Positions 7,617-15,148 of a stretch of 40,744 nt of DNA are shown in pieces (position 1 is the stretch's first letter; every line of letters starts with the position of its first letter). The notes beneath the pieces are model-generated. The model was not told where the DNA came from. It saw nothing but the letters and a program-made list of their open reading frames with translations, and made no database searches. Position numbers and translations under genes: made by a program. The stretch is taken from contig NZ_AQXL01000108.1 of NCBI RefSeq assembly GCF_000376225.1, positions 1 through 40,744 of the forward strand, written 5' to 3'. Origin of the DNA: Effusibacillus pohliae DSM 22757 (lineage in GTDB: Bacteria > Bacillota > Bacilli > Tumebacillales > Effusibacillaceae).

Positions 7617-8864
7617 TCAACGCGACAGTTCCTCCACCCGGATGCCGCGCGTATGTACCGTATGGCTCCACTTTTTGTTGTTCTTGGTGAAGAACGCCAC
7701 AACGGTGATCGGGAACCAGGTGAACAGGAAAATCGGATACACGATCAGGCCGAGATAAGCGCGCCACTTCGCCCGCTCCAGAATCATGGCGAGCGGCAAT
7801 TGCGCGTACAGCAGAATGTTGACCACCGTCCAGAATTCGGTGGGGAACAGGATATCCTGGATCGCGGTCACCTGCCACCACCACGGCATCACCAACTGCA
7901 AGAGCAATACCATCATCATCAGGAAAATGATTAGAAACCGCATCGGTTGAAACAGATAGAGCGCAGCGTCAAGCATCGCCCAGTTGCGCGTCTTGATGCT
8001 CTTGATTAACAACGGCCAGAAGTAGCGGGACGCGCAATCGAAATGCCCCTGCATCCAACGCAGCCGTTGGTTCCATGACGCTTTCAGCGTATTCGGCTTT
8101 TCGTCATAGACGATCGCGTCGTGCGCCCAGCGCGGATAAATGCCGCGCTCGATACAACGGGCGGTGAATTCCACGTCTTCGGTCAATGAATGGGCACCCC
8201 AGCCCATTTCTTTCAGCAGCGCGGCGTCAATGCAGATGCCCGTGCCGCCCAGGGCGTTGCCAAGACCCAGGTTAAACCGCGGCAATTGCCACATGCGGTT
8301 CGTGTAGTAGTAGGAAATCGCATACGAAATGGAAATCCATGAGTCATACGGATTCTTGGTATCCAGATAGCCCTGGATCACCCGGTCGCCGTTCAGCAAT
8401 TTTTGATTCATGTGAAGCAGGAAGTCTTTCGCCACCAGGTTGTCTGCATCGAACATAACGACCGCGTCGTACTGTTTCTCCTGCTGCCACAGCCGCTCCA
8501 GCATCCACTCGATCGCGTAGCCTTTGCCCCGCTTCGTGTCATCAAACCGTTCGCAGGCGATCGCGCCCGCCTGCCGGACGATATCAGCCGTTCTGTCGGT
8601 GCAGTTGTCACAGATCACGTAAATGTCATAGAGTTCCTTCGGATAATCCAGCTTCTTCAAATTGTCGATGAGCGGTTCGATCACTTCTTCCTCGTTGTGG
8701 GCCGCGACGATCACAGCGAACGTTTTTTGCGGCGCACTGGTGATCGTCTCTTTCTTCCGGCGTAGCCCGAACACCGACAGCACGGCCAGATACGCACTCG
8801 TTATCCCAATCAGAACTTGCAGCGCAATGAATATACCATCCGCAACAGTTCCAAGAAAACTCAT
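7617..8864 (-). CDS. Family 2 glycosyltransferase, membrane-bound, processive type
   Basis: The 415-residue protein has an N-terminal membrane helix (about 8-34), a GT-A catalytic domain and two to three C-terminal helices. The layout and motifs match BcsA/NodC/hyaluronan-synthase-like enzymes: D139-A-D141, the acceptor motif T228-E-D230 and 'QRLRW' at 266-270. It should polymerise or transfer sugars from a nucleotide donor at the cytoplasmic membrane; the product is not predictable. GAGGGA precedes the ATG. It has its own promoter and terminator, so it is probably monocistronic. Confidence 0.9.
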   Translation of the reverse strand: MSFLGTVADGIFIALQVLIGITSAYLAVLSVFGLRRKKETITSAPQKTFAVIVAAHNEEEVIEPLIDNLKKLDYPKELYDIYVICDNCTDRTADIVRQAGAIACERFDDTKRGKGYAIEWMLERLWQQEKQYDAVVMFDADNLVAKDFLLHMNQKLLNGDRVIQGYLDTKNPYDSWISISYAISYYYTNRMWQLPRFNLGLGNALGGTGICIDAALLKEMGWGAHSLTEDVEFTARCIERGIYPRWAHDAIVYDEKPNTLKASWNQRLRWMQGHFDCASRYFWPLLIKSIKTRNWAMLDAALYLFQPMRFLIIFLMMMVLLLQLVMPWWWQVTAIQDILFPTEFWTVVNILLYAQLPLAMILERAKWRAYLGLIVYPIFLFTWFPITVVAFFTKNNKKWSHTVHTRGIRVEELSR

Positions 8865-8930
8865 AAAGAATTTCCCTCGTTTCGTTTTTATCGTTTCAAA
8901 AATTGGACTTCGATCATTGGCGTCATTTTA

Positions 8931-8960
8931 CTATATCATGTACACAAGCGTGCGGACAAG
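8931..8960 (-). promoter_or_regulatory. Sigma-A-type promoter of the glycosyltransferase gene
   Basis: On the minus strand TTGTCC and TATAGT are separated by 18 bp, ending about 65 bp before the start codon. Confidence 0.45.
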
Positions 8961-8996
8961 TAAAATCAAGGTGAAATAACGTGCGAATCAAGTCGT

Positions 8997-10166
8997 TTAC
9001 AGCGAATATCCGCCCCCCGTTCCCCGTTCCATTTTCAGATAGGCAAAAAACATCACGATCGCAGCCGCCGAAATGGCAGCGCCCGCAACATACGGCAGCG
9101 TGATGCCGAGTTTGTAAAGAAAACCGCCGATCACCGGCCCCGCGATCCGTCCGAGCGAATCCATCGAACCGAGCAGCCCCATCGAACTGCCTTGCCCGGC
9201 CTCCGTTTTTTTCGAGATCAGCGCCGACACGGCGGGGCGAATCATGCTGTTGCCCAGCCCGAACACGGTCAGGTAGACGGCGGCGGTGGCAAACGAATGG
9301 ACTTGCGTGATCAGCAAAAATCCGACCGTCGAAAGCAGCAGCCCAATTTGAATCACTTTCTCCTCACCGAGCGACTTCGTCAGTCGGCCGATCAGACCGC
9401 CTTGCACAAGAGCGCCGGCTATTCCCATAATCATAAAGATCATCGCCATATCAAACTCGGCCGCGCCAAACACGCTCAGAGCGTAGTAAGCGAACGTTGC
9501 CTCCAGTCCGGCCAATGAGAGCGTTACGATCAACTGCATCAGATACAGGTACGAGAGCGGCGGTTTGAAGGCGGACCAGGTTGTTTCTTTGCGGGCCGCG
9601 TTCTGGCTGCGCTGTTCGGACGACACCGACTCCTTCAGTACCAACGCTGTAAAAATGAAATTGGTTGCCACCAGCGCCCCTGCCGTCCAAAACGGGACCG
9701 GATTGCCAAACCGTGACAAACTGCCGCCAATCGCCGGTCCGAAAATAAACCCGAGCCCGGCGGCCGCTCCCACCATGCCCATGCCTTTTGCCCGCGTCTC
9801 CGGTGTGGTGACATCCGCCACGTACGCCATCACCGTCGGCAAGGCTGCCGCCGACAGCATCCCCGCCAGAATGCGGGTGGCAAACAGCTGCCAAAGCTCC
9901 GTCGCCATCGCGAACAGAAAATAGGATGCGGCAAAACCGGCCAAGCCAATCAACAGAACCGGCTTGCGGCCGATACGGTCCGACACGGCGCCCCACACCG
10001 GCGCAAACAGGAAATTCATCACCGAATAAGCGGCCATCAGCAGCCCGAGCTGCAGCGAATCGGCGCCAAAGCTTTTGGCGTAATAAGGCAAAATCGGAAT
10101 AATGATGCCAAACCCCAGCATGACCATGAACATTACGGCAAATAAAGCAAGATACACTTTTTTCAT
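8997..10166 (-). CDS. Major facilitator superfamily efflux transporter
   Basis: The 389-residue protein has about 12 hydrophobic segments. The MFS signature 'GAVSDRIGRKPVLL' lies between helices 2 and 3, and motif C-like 'GLGFIFGPAIGGSL' lies in helix 5, the latter typical of drug:H+ antiporters (DHA1). It most resembles TetA/NorA/Bmr-like exporters; the substrate is unknown. The start is the ATG at 10166 behind GGAGG; the frame 10 codons longer lacks a ribosome site. The gap to the divergent gene (10323) contains a 13-bp palindrome that may be an operator. Confidence 0.9.
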   Translation of the reverse strand: MKKVYLALFAVMFMVMLGFGIIIPILPYYAKSFGADSLQLGLLMAAYSVMNFLFAPVWGAVSDRIGRKPVLLIGLAGFAASYFLFAMATELWQLFATRILAGMLSAAALPTVMAYVADVTTPETRAKGMGMVGAAAGLGFIFGPAIGGSLSRFGNPVPFWTAGALVATNFIFTALVLKESVSSEQRSQNAARKETTWSAFKPPLSYLYLMQLIVTLSLAGLEATFAYYALSVFGAAEFDMAMIFMIMGIAGALVQGGLIGRLTKSLGEEKVIQIGLLLSTVGFLLITQVHSFATAAVYLTVFGLGNSMIRPAVSALISKKTEAGQGSSMGLLGSMDSLGRIAGPVIGGFLYKLGITLPYVAGAAISAAAIVMFFAYLKMERGTGGGYSL

Positions 10167-10248
10167 CGAACGGGCCTCCGGACTTGAAAACTGCATTGCG
10201 ATCTCTTTTTAAAGATTACCATATTTTCATGAAAAAACCTATTGCCAG

Positions 10249-10261
10249 GAGAATGGTTCTC
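10249..10261. promoter_or_regulatory. Palindrome, possible operator
   Basis: GAGAA-TGG-TTCTC is a perfect inverted repeat in the divergent gap. It overlaps the -35 box of the plus-strand promoter and lies about 85 bp before the MFS start. No regulator gene is adjacent. Confidence 0.3.
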
Positions 10262-10284
10262 AGTTGCGGGCACTGTGGTATAAT
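10257..10284 (+). promoter_or_regulatory. Promoter of the 144-aa gene
   Basis: TTCTCA and the perfect box TATAAT (10279-10284) are 16 bp apart, and TGG before TATAAT gives an extended -10. The start codon is 39 bp downstream. Confidence 0.6.
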
Positions 10285-10322
10285 GAAGAAGCAGAATATA
10301 TCGGTTCAAAGGAGTTCAGCTT

Positions 10323-10757
10323 ATGAACGACAAGCGTGAACAGCTTCTCTCATTGTTTGAACGGCTGACGCCGGATCAACAAGATGACATCATACAGATT
10401 ATGAAAACGTGGATCGAAATGCCTTCGCCAGCGAAGCACGCACCGGCCGGCGAAAATCCGGTGACCGCTCTCGCCCAGCATCCGGAATTGTCCAATGAGT
10501 GGCATTGTTTAAACGCCTTGAAAAAAGTGGTGGAAGAGCACTACCCGCCGCGCGTGGAACTGGGCTACATCGCGTTCCATCCGGATCTCGACAGCATTTC
10601 CACCGCCAAAACGCGGGACGCCGCGAGGAAAATGTACATACTGGAAGCGGCGTATGAGCTGAAGGCGATTTTTGAACAGGATCCGGATTCGGAGCTGTTG
10701 GACAAGGACATTATGCAGACACTGCAGAGATACCTGCACGGCGATCATGCGGAATAA
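10323..10757 (+). CDS. Conserved-looking cytosolic protein of unknown function, 144 aa
   Basis: A clear AAAGGAG site precedes the ATG. The protein is soluble, mostly helical and charged. It opens with 'LLSLFERLTPDQQDDIIQIM', a pattern seen in regulator-like helical hairpins, and its C-terminus 'DIMQTLQRYLHGDH' is also helical. No cysteine cluster or catalytic motif is visible. It has its own extended -10 promoter and a strong terminator, so it forms a one-gene unit. I do not recognise the family. Confidence 0.75.
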   Translation: MNDKREQLLSLFERLTPDQQDDIIQIMKTWIEMPSPAKHAPAGENPVTALAQHPELSNEWHCLNALKKVVEEHYPPRVELGYIAFHPDLDSISTAKTRDAARKMYILEAAYELKAIFEQDPDSELLDKDIMQTLQRYLHGDHAE

Positions 10758-10761
10758 AGAG

Positions 10762-10796
10762 AAAAAGCCTATGGATGCGATCTCCATAGGCTTTTT
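10762..10796. terminator. Strong bidirectional terminator
   Basis: AAAAAGCCTATGGA / TCCATAGGCTTTTT forms a 14-bp stem with a 7-base loop and oligo-A/T on both sides. It sits between the 144-aa gene and the convergent HesB-like gene. Confidence 0.9.
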
Positions 10797-10805
10797 CCAT
10801 CCGTT

Positions 10806-11156
10806 TTAGCAGCAGGATCCCGGCTTGCCCGCATCGGTCGCCGTGCGGAAGGAACTGCCGCAACCGCAGGTGGACGATGCGTTCGGGTTGCTGATCTTGA
10901 ACCCGGCTCCCATCAGGGAATCCACATAGTCCACTTCCGCGCCTTGCAAATAGCGGGCGCTCGTCGGGTCGATCACCACTTTTACGCCGTTTTCGGTGAA
11001 TACGTTATCGTCGCTTTTGGCACGATCCAGTGCCATTCCATATGAGAAGCCGCTTCAGCCACCGGATTTGATAAAAATCCGGAGAGCCAGGTCTTCCCCT
11101 TTATCAGCGAGCAAGGTTTTCACTTTGGTTGCCGCTGCTTCGGTCAAGGTTACCAC
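10806..11156 (-). CDS. HesB/IscA-family Fe-S protein with in-frame TGA (selenoprotein)
   Basis: Reading from GTG at 11156 (GGGGAGA upstream) through a TGA at 11055-11057 gives one 116-residue A-type Fe-S carrier/insertion protein. The TGA is codon 34 and falls in '[18 protein letters not shown]', exactly where IscA/HesB proteins have the first of their three conserved cysteines (GGCSGFSY). The other two are present in 'STCGCGSS'. Homology continues in the same frame on both sides, so a frameshift or early stop is unlikely. A hairpin at 11019-11034 fits a bacterial SECIS. Automatic callers will truncate this gene to 10806-11036 from an internal ATG. The peroxiredoxin selenoprotein lies about 110 bp upstream on the same strand. 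Confidence 0.88.
11019..11034 (-). promoter_or_regulatory. SECIS-like hairpin of the HesB-type gene
   Basis: On the minus strand GGCAC-TGGATC-GTGCC forms a stem-loop beginning 20 nt after the TGA. The apical loop contains GG and a U. Distance and position fit the bacterial SECIS bound by SelB. Confidence 0.6.
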
Positions 11157-11264
11157 GGATCTCTCCCCTTTCTGGTGGTGTCTGGGATTATTGTAACACA
11201 GCCGGACGGATTGACAAAGCCTTTCGCTTTATCATATGTCAAACCCCGTTGCCGGATACAATCG

Positions 11265-11735
11265 TCAGGACAAGCTTTTCACAAACTCAAGCACTTCTTC
11301 CGCGTGCCCTTTCACTTTGACTTTCCGATAAATCTTGCGGATGATCCCTTGCTTGTCGATCACGAACGTACTGCGTTCGATTCCCATGTACTTTTTGCCG
11401 TACATGTTTTTTTCCACCCACACACCGTACGTTTCCGCCAGTTTATGGTCTGCATCGGACAACAGCAGGAACGGAAGATCGTGTTTAATGGAAAATTTTT
11501 CATGCGATTGGATCGAATCCGGACTGACACCGAGAATCACAGCGTTCGCATCTTCAAAACCTTGAAGATGTGCCTTGAAATCCAAGGCTTCGTTGGTTCA
11601 GCCGGGGGTCGCGTCTTTCGGATAGAAATACAGCACCACAGAGCGTCCGCGAAAATCGGCAACCGACACCCGCTCGCCATTCGTCGCTGGCACGGCAATA
11701 TCGGGAGCGGCTTGTCCCACCTCGACCTGCGCCAT
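11265..11735 (-). CDS. bcp: Bcp/PrxQ-type peroxiredoxin with in-frame TGA (selenoprotein)
   Basis: From the ATG at 11735 (AGGAGGGG upstream) the frame gives 156 residues when the TGA at 11598-11600 is read through as codon 46. The context is 'YFYPKDATPG-TGA-TNEALDF', where Bcp/PrxQ proteins have the peroxidatic cysteine (TPGCT). The rest of the thioredoxin fold follows in frame ('LPFLLLSDADHKLAETYGV', 'GIERSTFVID'). The product has no cysteine at all, and the usual resolving cysteine five residues on is Leu. Without selenocysteine the enzyme would have no reactive residue, which strongly supports recoding. It would reduce hydroperoxides by a 1-Sec mechanism, probably with an external thiol reductant. 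Confidence 0.9.
11549..11570 (-). promoter_or_regulatory. SECIS-like hairpin of the peroxiredoxin gene
   Basis: On the minus strand CATCTTCAA-GGTT-TTGAAGATG is a perfect 9-bp stem with a GGUU loop, beginning 27 nt after the TGA. A GGU-containing apical loop is the usual bacterial SECIS feature. The distance is at the long end of the normal range. Confidence 0.7.
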
Positions 11736-11927
11736 TTTTCATCCCCTCCTCGTCAGATTCTGACATGTGACGTTTGCAAGCAGCCGCAGCCACCGCTCTA
11801 CAAGATTATACCAGATCGCACGCGGCAGGAATTTAAAATCATATATAGAATATTTCAACAATACATGATCTTCCGTTATAACAAGTCTGCTCGACTTGTA
11901 CACTATCCATACAGGGAGGCGCTGGCG

Positions 11928-12119
11928 ATGGATGGGTGGGTAATGGTGTTGCTCGTTCTGCAATTGTTGCTTATTATCGGTTTGCTGGTTTATTTTATCC
12001 GTTCCGGTTCATGGGACGAAGAGGTGAAGTATGCGGTGCTGGAGGAGGAAGAGACAGATCCGGACGTCCTGCCGAACCCATACCGGAAAGCGTGGCAGGA
12101 CTATCTGTCGTCCCGTTAG
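11928..12119 (+). CDS. Small single-pass membrane protein, 63 aa
   Basis: AGGGAGG precedes the ATG. The product has one N-terminal transmembrane helix ('VMVLLVLQLLLIIGLLVYFI') followed by a short acidic cytosolic tail with 'EEEETDPDVLPNPYRKAWQ'. There is no lipobox. The function is unknown. The divergent peroxiredoxin gene starts about 190 bp upstream and an SDR gene follows about 140 bp downstream on the same strand, so co-transcription with the SDR is possible. The stretch 12120-12261 between them holds no gene I can support. Confidence 0.7.
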   Translation: MDGWVMVLLVLQLLLIIGLLVYFIRSGSWDEEVKYAVLEEEETDPDVLPNPYRKAWQDYLSSR

Positions 12120-12261
12120 GTTTTGGTGGGTCCGCAGCACTCCGACCGCCGCAAGGCCTGCCGCGTTGCGGGGTGCAGTCGTTTTGCCGGATGAGGTTGA
12201 CGCTCAACCGGTCCCATATCCTTCGCGGCACGTATTCGTCGTTTGGTGGAGGAGGTCTTCC

Positions 12262-13002
12262 ATGCGTCTGACTGATCGAATTGCAATCGTAACCGGTTCC
12301 GGCCAGGGAATTGGCCGGTCGATCGCCGAAACGTTCGCGCGGGAAGGGGCAACTGTCATCATTGCGGAAAAATCGCCGGAAGCCGGACAGGCAGCTGAAG
12401 CGTCCATCCGCGACACGGGCGGCAGCGCCCATTTTTTCAAGACCGATGTGGCAGACCCGCGGTCGGTTGAACATCTGATGCGCCGGGTGGATGAGCAGTT
12501 CGGCGCGCTGCATGTTTTGGTCAATAACGCCGGTGTCTCCCACTTTTCGCCGATTGACGAATTAACGGTAGAAACGTGGGATGCGATTCTGAACGTCAAC
12601 CTGCGCGGCCCGTTCTTATGCTCACAGGCGGCCGCCCCGCTGATGCGCCGGTCGGGAGGAGGATCGATCATCCAGATTGCGTCGACCCGCGCCCTCATGT
12701 CAGAACCAGGCAATGAAGCATACGCCGCATCGAAAGGAGGCTTGCTGGCGCTGACGCATGCGCTGGCCAACTCGCTTGGCCCCGACATTCGCGTCAATGC
12801 GATCTGTCCCGGCTGGATCCACATCGGCGGCGATCCGCTGCGCCCGATCGATCACGCGCAACACCCGGCGGGCCGGGTCGGCAGGCCGCAAGACATTGCA
12901 AACGCTTGCCTGTTTCTTGCTACCGATGAATCGTCGTTCATGACCGGCCAGCGGCTGGTGATTGACGGCGGCATGACAATCAAAATGATTTACGCCGATT
13001 GA
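12262..13002 (+). CDS. Short-chain dehydrogenase/reductase
   Basis: This classical SDR has 246 residues. It has the NAD(P) motif 'TGSGQGIG' at about 12-19, 'NNAG' at about 87-90 and the catalytic Ser in 'IQIASTRA'. The YxxxK motif reads 'YAASK', and the C-terminal 'MTGQRLVIDGGMTI' is typical. An Asn-containing 'NVNLRGPF' completes the tetrad. It resembles uncharacterised Bacillus SDRs of the 3-oxoacyl-ACP reductase/glucose dehydrogenase type; the substrate is unknown. The start is the ATG at 12262 with GGAGGAGG upstream; longer frames in the upstream DNA lack a ribosome site. Confidence 0.92.
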   Translation: MRLTDRIAIVTGSGQGIGRSIAETFAREGATVIIAEKSPEAGQAAEASIRDTGGSAHFFKTDVADPRSVEHLMRRVDEQFGALHVLVNNAGVSHFSPIDELTVETWDAILNVNLRGPFLCSQAAAPLMRRSGGGSIIQIASTRALMSEPGNEAYAASKGGLLALTHALANSLGPDIRVNAICPGWIHIGGDPLRPIDHAQHPAGRVGRPQDIANACLFLATDESSFMTGQRLVIDGGMTIKMIYAD

Positions 13003-13017
13003 CCTGCTCCCTCCGCT

Positions 13018-13161
13018 TCATTCGCCGTGCGGCCCCGTTTCCACTCCCAACCGCTCGTCAATGAACAGTTCGTCAAACGGAGATTCGTCGGACAGGTCAC
13101 GTACCCATGCCAGAAAATCTTCCTCCTCCACTTCGATGTACCCGTGATCCTGCTCACGCAT
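13018..13161 (-). CDS. Small acidic protein, 47 aa
   Basis: The ATG at 13161 follows AGGAGGG at 7 bp. The product is strongly acidic: 'YIEVEEEDFLAWVRDLSDES' then 'DELFIDERLG'. It contains no cysteine or membrane segment. The family is not recognised. It is convergent with the SDR gene and lies about 35 bp upstream of the stop of the large membrane protein gene on the same strand, so it may be the last gene of that unit's neighbourhood or independent. The strong ribosome site is the main support. Confidence 0.55.
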   Translation of the reverse strand: MREQDHGYIEVEEEDFLAWVRDLSDESPFDELFIDERLGVETGPHGE

Positions 13162-13195
13162 GCCGCATCCCTCCTGTTGTCGGTCCGGTTTTCCG

Positions 13196-15148
13196 TTAGG
13201 ATGTTCGTTCTTCCGCCAACTCATCCTGCATGCGCGCGTCAGCCGCAACCGGCTGCCGGACCATTGTCGCCGTCAACATCGGAACGGCCGCAAACAGCAT
13301 CAGGCCGGCAGCCGCCAGCACGCCGGAATCGTTCAGCAAAAACGCTGCCAAGCCGGCGACAAGAAAGGGGCGGGCCGGTGTGATCGGCGGCCGTGCCTCA
13401 CCAGGCTGGCGAAACAAACGGGGGTTCCATACATCCAGTACAAGCAGGAGCAACACGGCCAAAAACAGCTGGCCCCACACGGATACACCCAGCAGCCACC
13501 AGTTAAGCGCCCATTTTCGCCGGGCCATTTGCCACAAATCGGAAAAATCCCCCTGCATCAAGAGCGTTACTGCACGGCCGATATGCGTCTGTTCAGCGGC
13601 CGGCAGCGCTCCATTCAGCAACAGCATGCCGGCCAGCACCGCCATCGTCCCACCGCAGACCCAGGCCCATTTTTTTCGGAACAGCGGGGGTTGCAACTCC
13701 GACGTGAGGATGTACCCGTATGCAATTGAAGCTGCCAGTGCGCCGCCGGCGTTGGTTCCGAACTGCGGCGCGGCAAGCAGGTACACGATCAGCACAAATG
13801 AGATCGCGCCGATGATGCGAACCCTTTTTTGGCGGTTCGGATACCGCTGCCGCAGAACAAAATAGGCCAGCATGGAAGCGCCGATCAGGACCCCCATATA
13901 CTCGTTGCCGATCCCGTAATAACGGGCTCCGCCAAACAGATCGTAGCCCAAAAACGAAAACTTCATCCACTCCCCTTGCTGCAGCATATCGAGCACGATC
14001 AGTCCGATCGTCACGCCGCAAAGCGCGAGCCAACGGGTGAGAACATTTTTTACCAAAGCCAGGCTTGTCCAAGCCAGCCCCGTCAGGCTCAGCCATTTGA
14101 TCGGCGTGTCGGTTGCCGGCTGGATTCCGATCATCGGAAAAGCCAGGTATATCGCAGGCATCGCCAGCAAGTCGGTCAACAGATGGCCAAGCCAAGCCGG
14201 GTTTCGCTTGCCCCGCAACCGGAACGCGGCAGCCATCACCAGTACACCCAGCGTGACGCCGACATAGCCTTTTACAAAAATCGGCCTGTACCGGTTGAGC
14301 CACGCTGCAGTTTCGATTTGTTGGGACAGATAAGCGGGCGATGGCGAGAGTGACGGAAGCGAACCGACCACCTGTCCGGGGCCATCTTTCAGATAAGTAG
14401 GCAGCCCCAGAAAGGACAACACGGTAGGCGCGATGTCAAAAATGCTGACCACCCCCGCTTGCCGGGTGGTGTTTGATGAGAGTAGGCAGCGCGGTTCCAC
14501 CCCTCCCCCGTGCATCAGCACAACCCCCGCCGATTTCCGGCCGATGCCGATGTCGGCAAATGAGACGGGACTTGCCACGATCAACAGATGCCGGATGTCA
14601 GTCTCATTCAGCAGCTTGCCGATCAGCCGATCCGCTTCCCCCAGACGCTCCTGATACTTTTGCCGGAACTCGGAGGGCTGCATCCGGCTGCGGGCGGCGA
14701 CGATCGACAGCAGGTCGTCCGGCTGTATGATCAGCAAATTGGCAGTTTCCCGCAAATTTTTGTACTGTTGGTACAATTGATCGTAACCGGCCGCTTTCTC
14801 ACCGTCCGCAAGCTGCCCGATGGTGGCCACGCGCCCGCCTGCTCGGACGATCGTTTCCTGTAGCGCTCCCGCGTTGGCCGGATTCAGGCTGCCGGACCCG
14901 ATCGCAAGGTAGCCTGCCTCGTCACCTCCGCGCAACGGCAGTACCACATTGGCGGCCGCACCCGACTCTGCCATTCGGAACAGGTTGGGAGTCGACTTGG
15001 GATTTATCAATTCCCAGGCAAGACCCGGCACCAGCATGATCGTTGCCTGATTTTCCCGTTCCTGCAAAGCAGAAGCCGGGACCGCTTGCAGGCAAACCAG
15101 CAGCGCCAGCCACACACAAACCGTTATCCGCATTCCGCACAGCCTCAT
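13196..15148 (-). CDS. Large membrane protein with N-terminal alkaline-phosphatase-like domain
   Basis: From the ATG at 15148 (GGAGGG upstream) the product has 650 residues. A signal peptide comes first ('VCVWLALLVCLQAVPASA'). An extracytoplasmic domain of about 250 residues follows, with the layout of the alkaline phosphatase/phosphoglyceromutase superfamily ('TIMLVPGLAWEL', 'STPNLFRMAESG', 'IFDIAPTVLSFLGLP'). The catalytic metal set is not obvious, so it may be degenerate. About nine transmembrane helices follow, with a conserved-looking 'GGARYYGIGNEYMG'. It overlaps the GT4 gene by ATGA, so the two are translationally coupled. It could be an envelope phosphotransferase or flippase-like partner of the glycosyltransferase; this is inference. 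Confidence 0.8.
   Translation of the reverse strand: MRLCGMRITVCVWLALLVCLQAVPASALQERENQATIMLVPGLAWELINPKSTPNLFRMAESGAAANVVLPLRGGDEAGYLAIGSGSLNPANAGALQETIVRAGGRVATIGQLADGEKAAGYDQLYQQYKNLRETANLLIIQPDDLLSIVAARSRMQPSEFRQKYQERLGEADRLIGKLLNETDIRHLLIVASPVSFADIGIGRKSAGVVLMHGGGVEPRCLLSSNTTRQAGVVSIFDIAPTVLSFLGLPTYLKDGPGQVVGSLPSLSPSPAYLSQQIETAAWLNRYRPIFVKGYVGVTLGVLVMAAAFRLRGKRNPAWLGHLLTDLLAMPAIYLAFPMIGIQPATDTPIKWLSLTGLAWTSLALVKNVLTRWLALCGVTIGLIVLDMLQQGEWMKFSFLGYDLFGGARYYGIGNEYMGVLIGASMLAYFVLRQRYPNRQKRVRIIGAISFVLIVYLLAAPQFGTNAGGALAASIAYGYILTSELQPPLFRKKWAWVCGGTMAVLAGMLLLNGALPAAEQTHIGRAVTLLMQGDFSDLWQMARRKWALNWWLLGVSVWGQLFLAVLLLLVLDVWNPRLFRQPGEARPPITPARPFLVAGLAAFLLNDSGVLAAAGLMLFAAVPMLTATMVRQPVAADARMQDELAEERTS

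Noticed and set aside
12120-12261. A gene or RNA between the small membrane protein and the SDR
   Set aside because: No start with ribosome site, no convincing hairpin with T-run and no recognisable motif.
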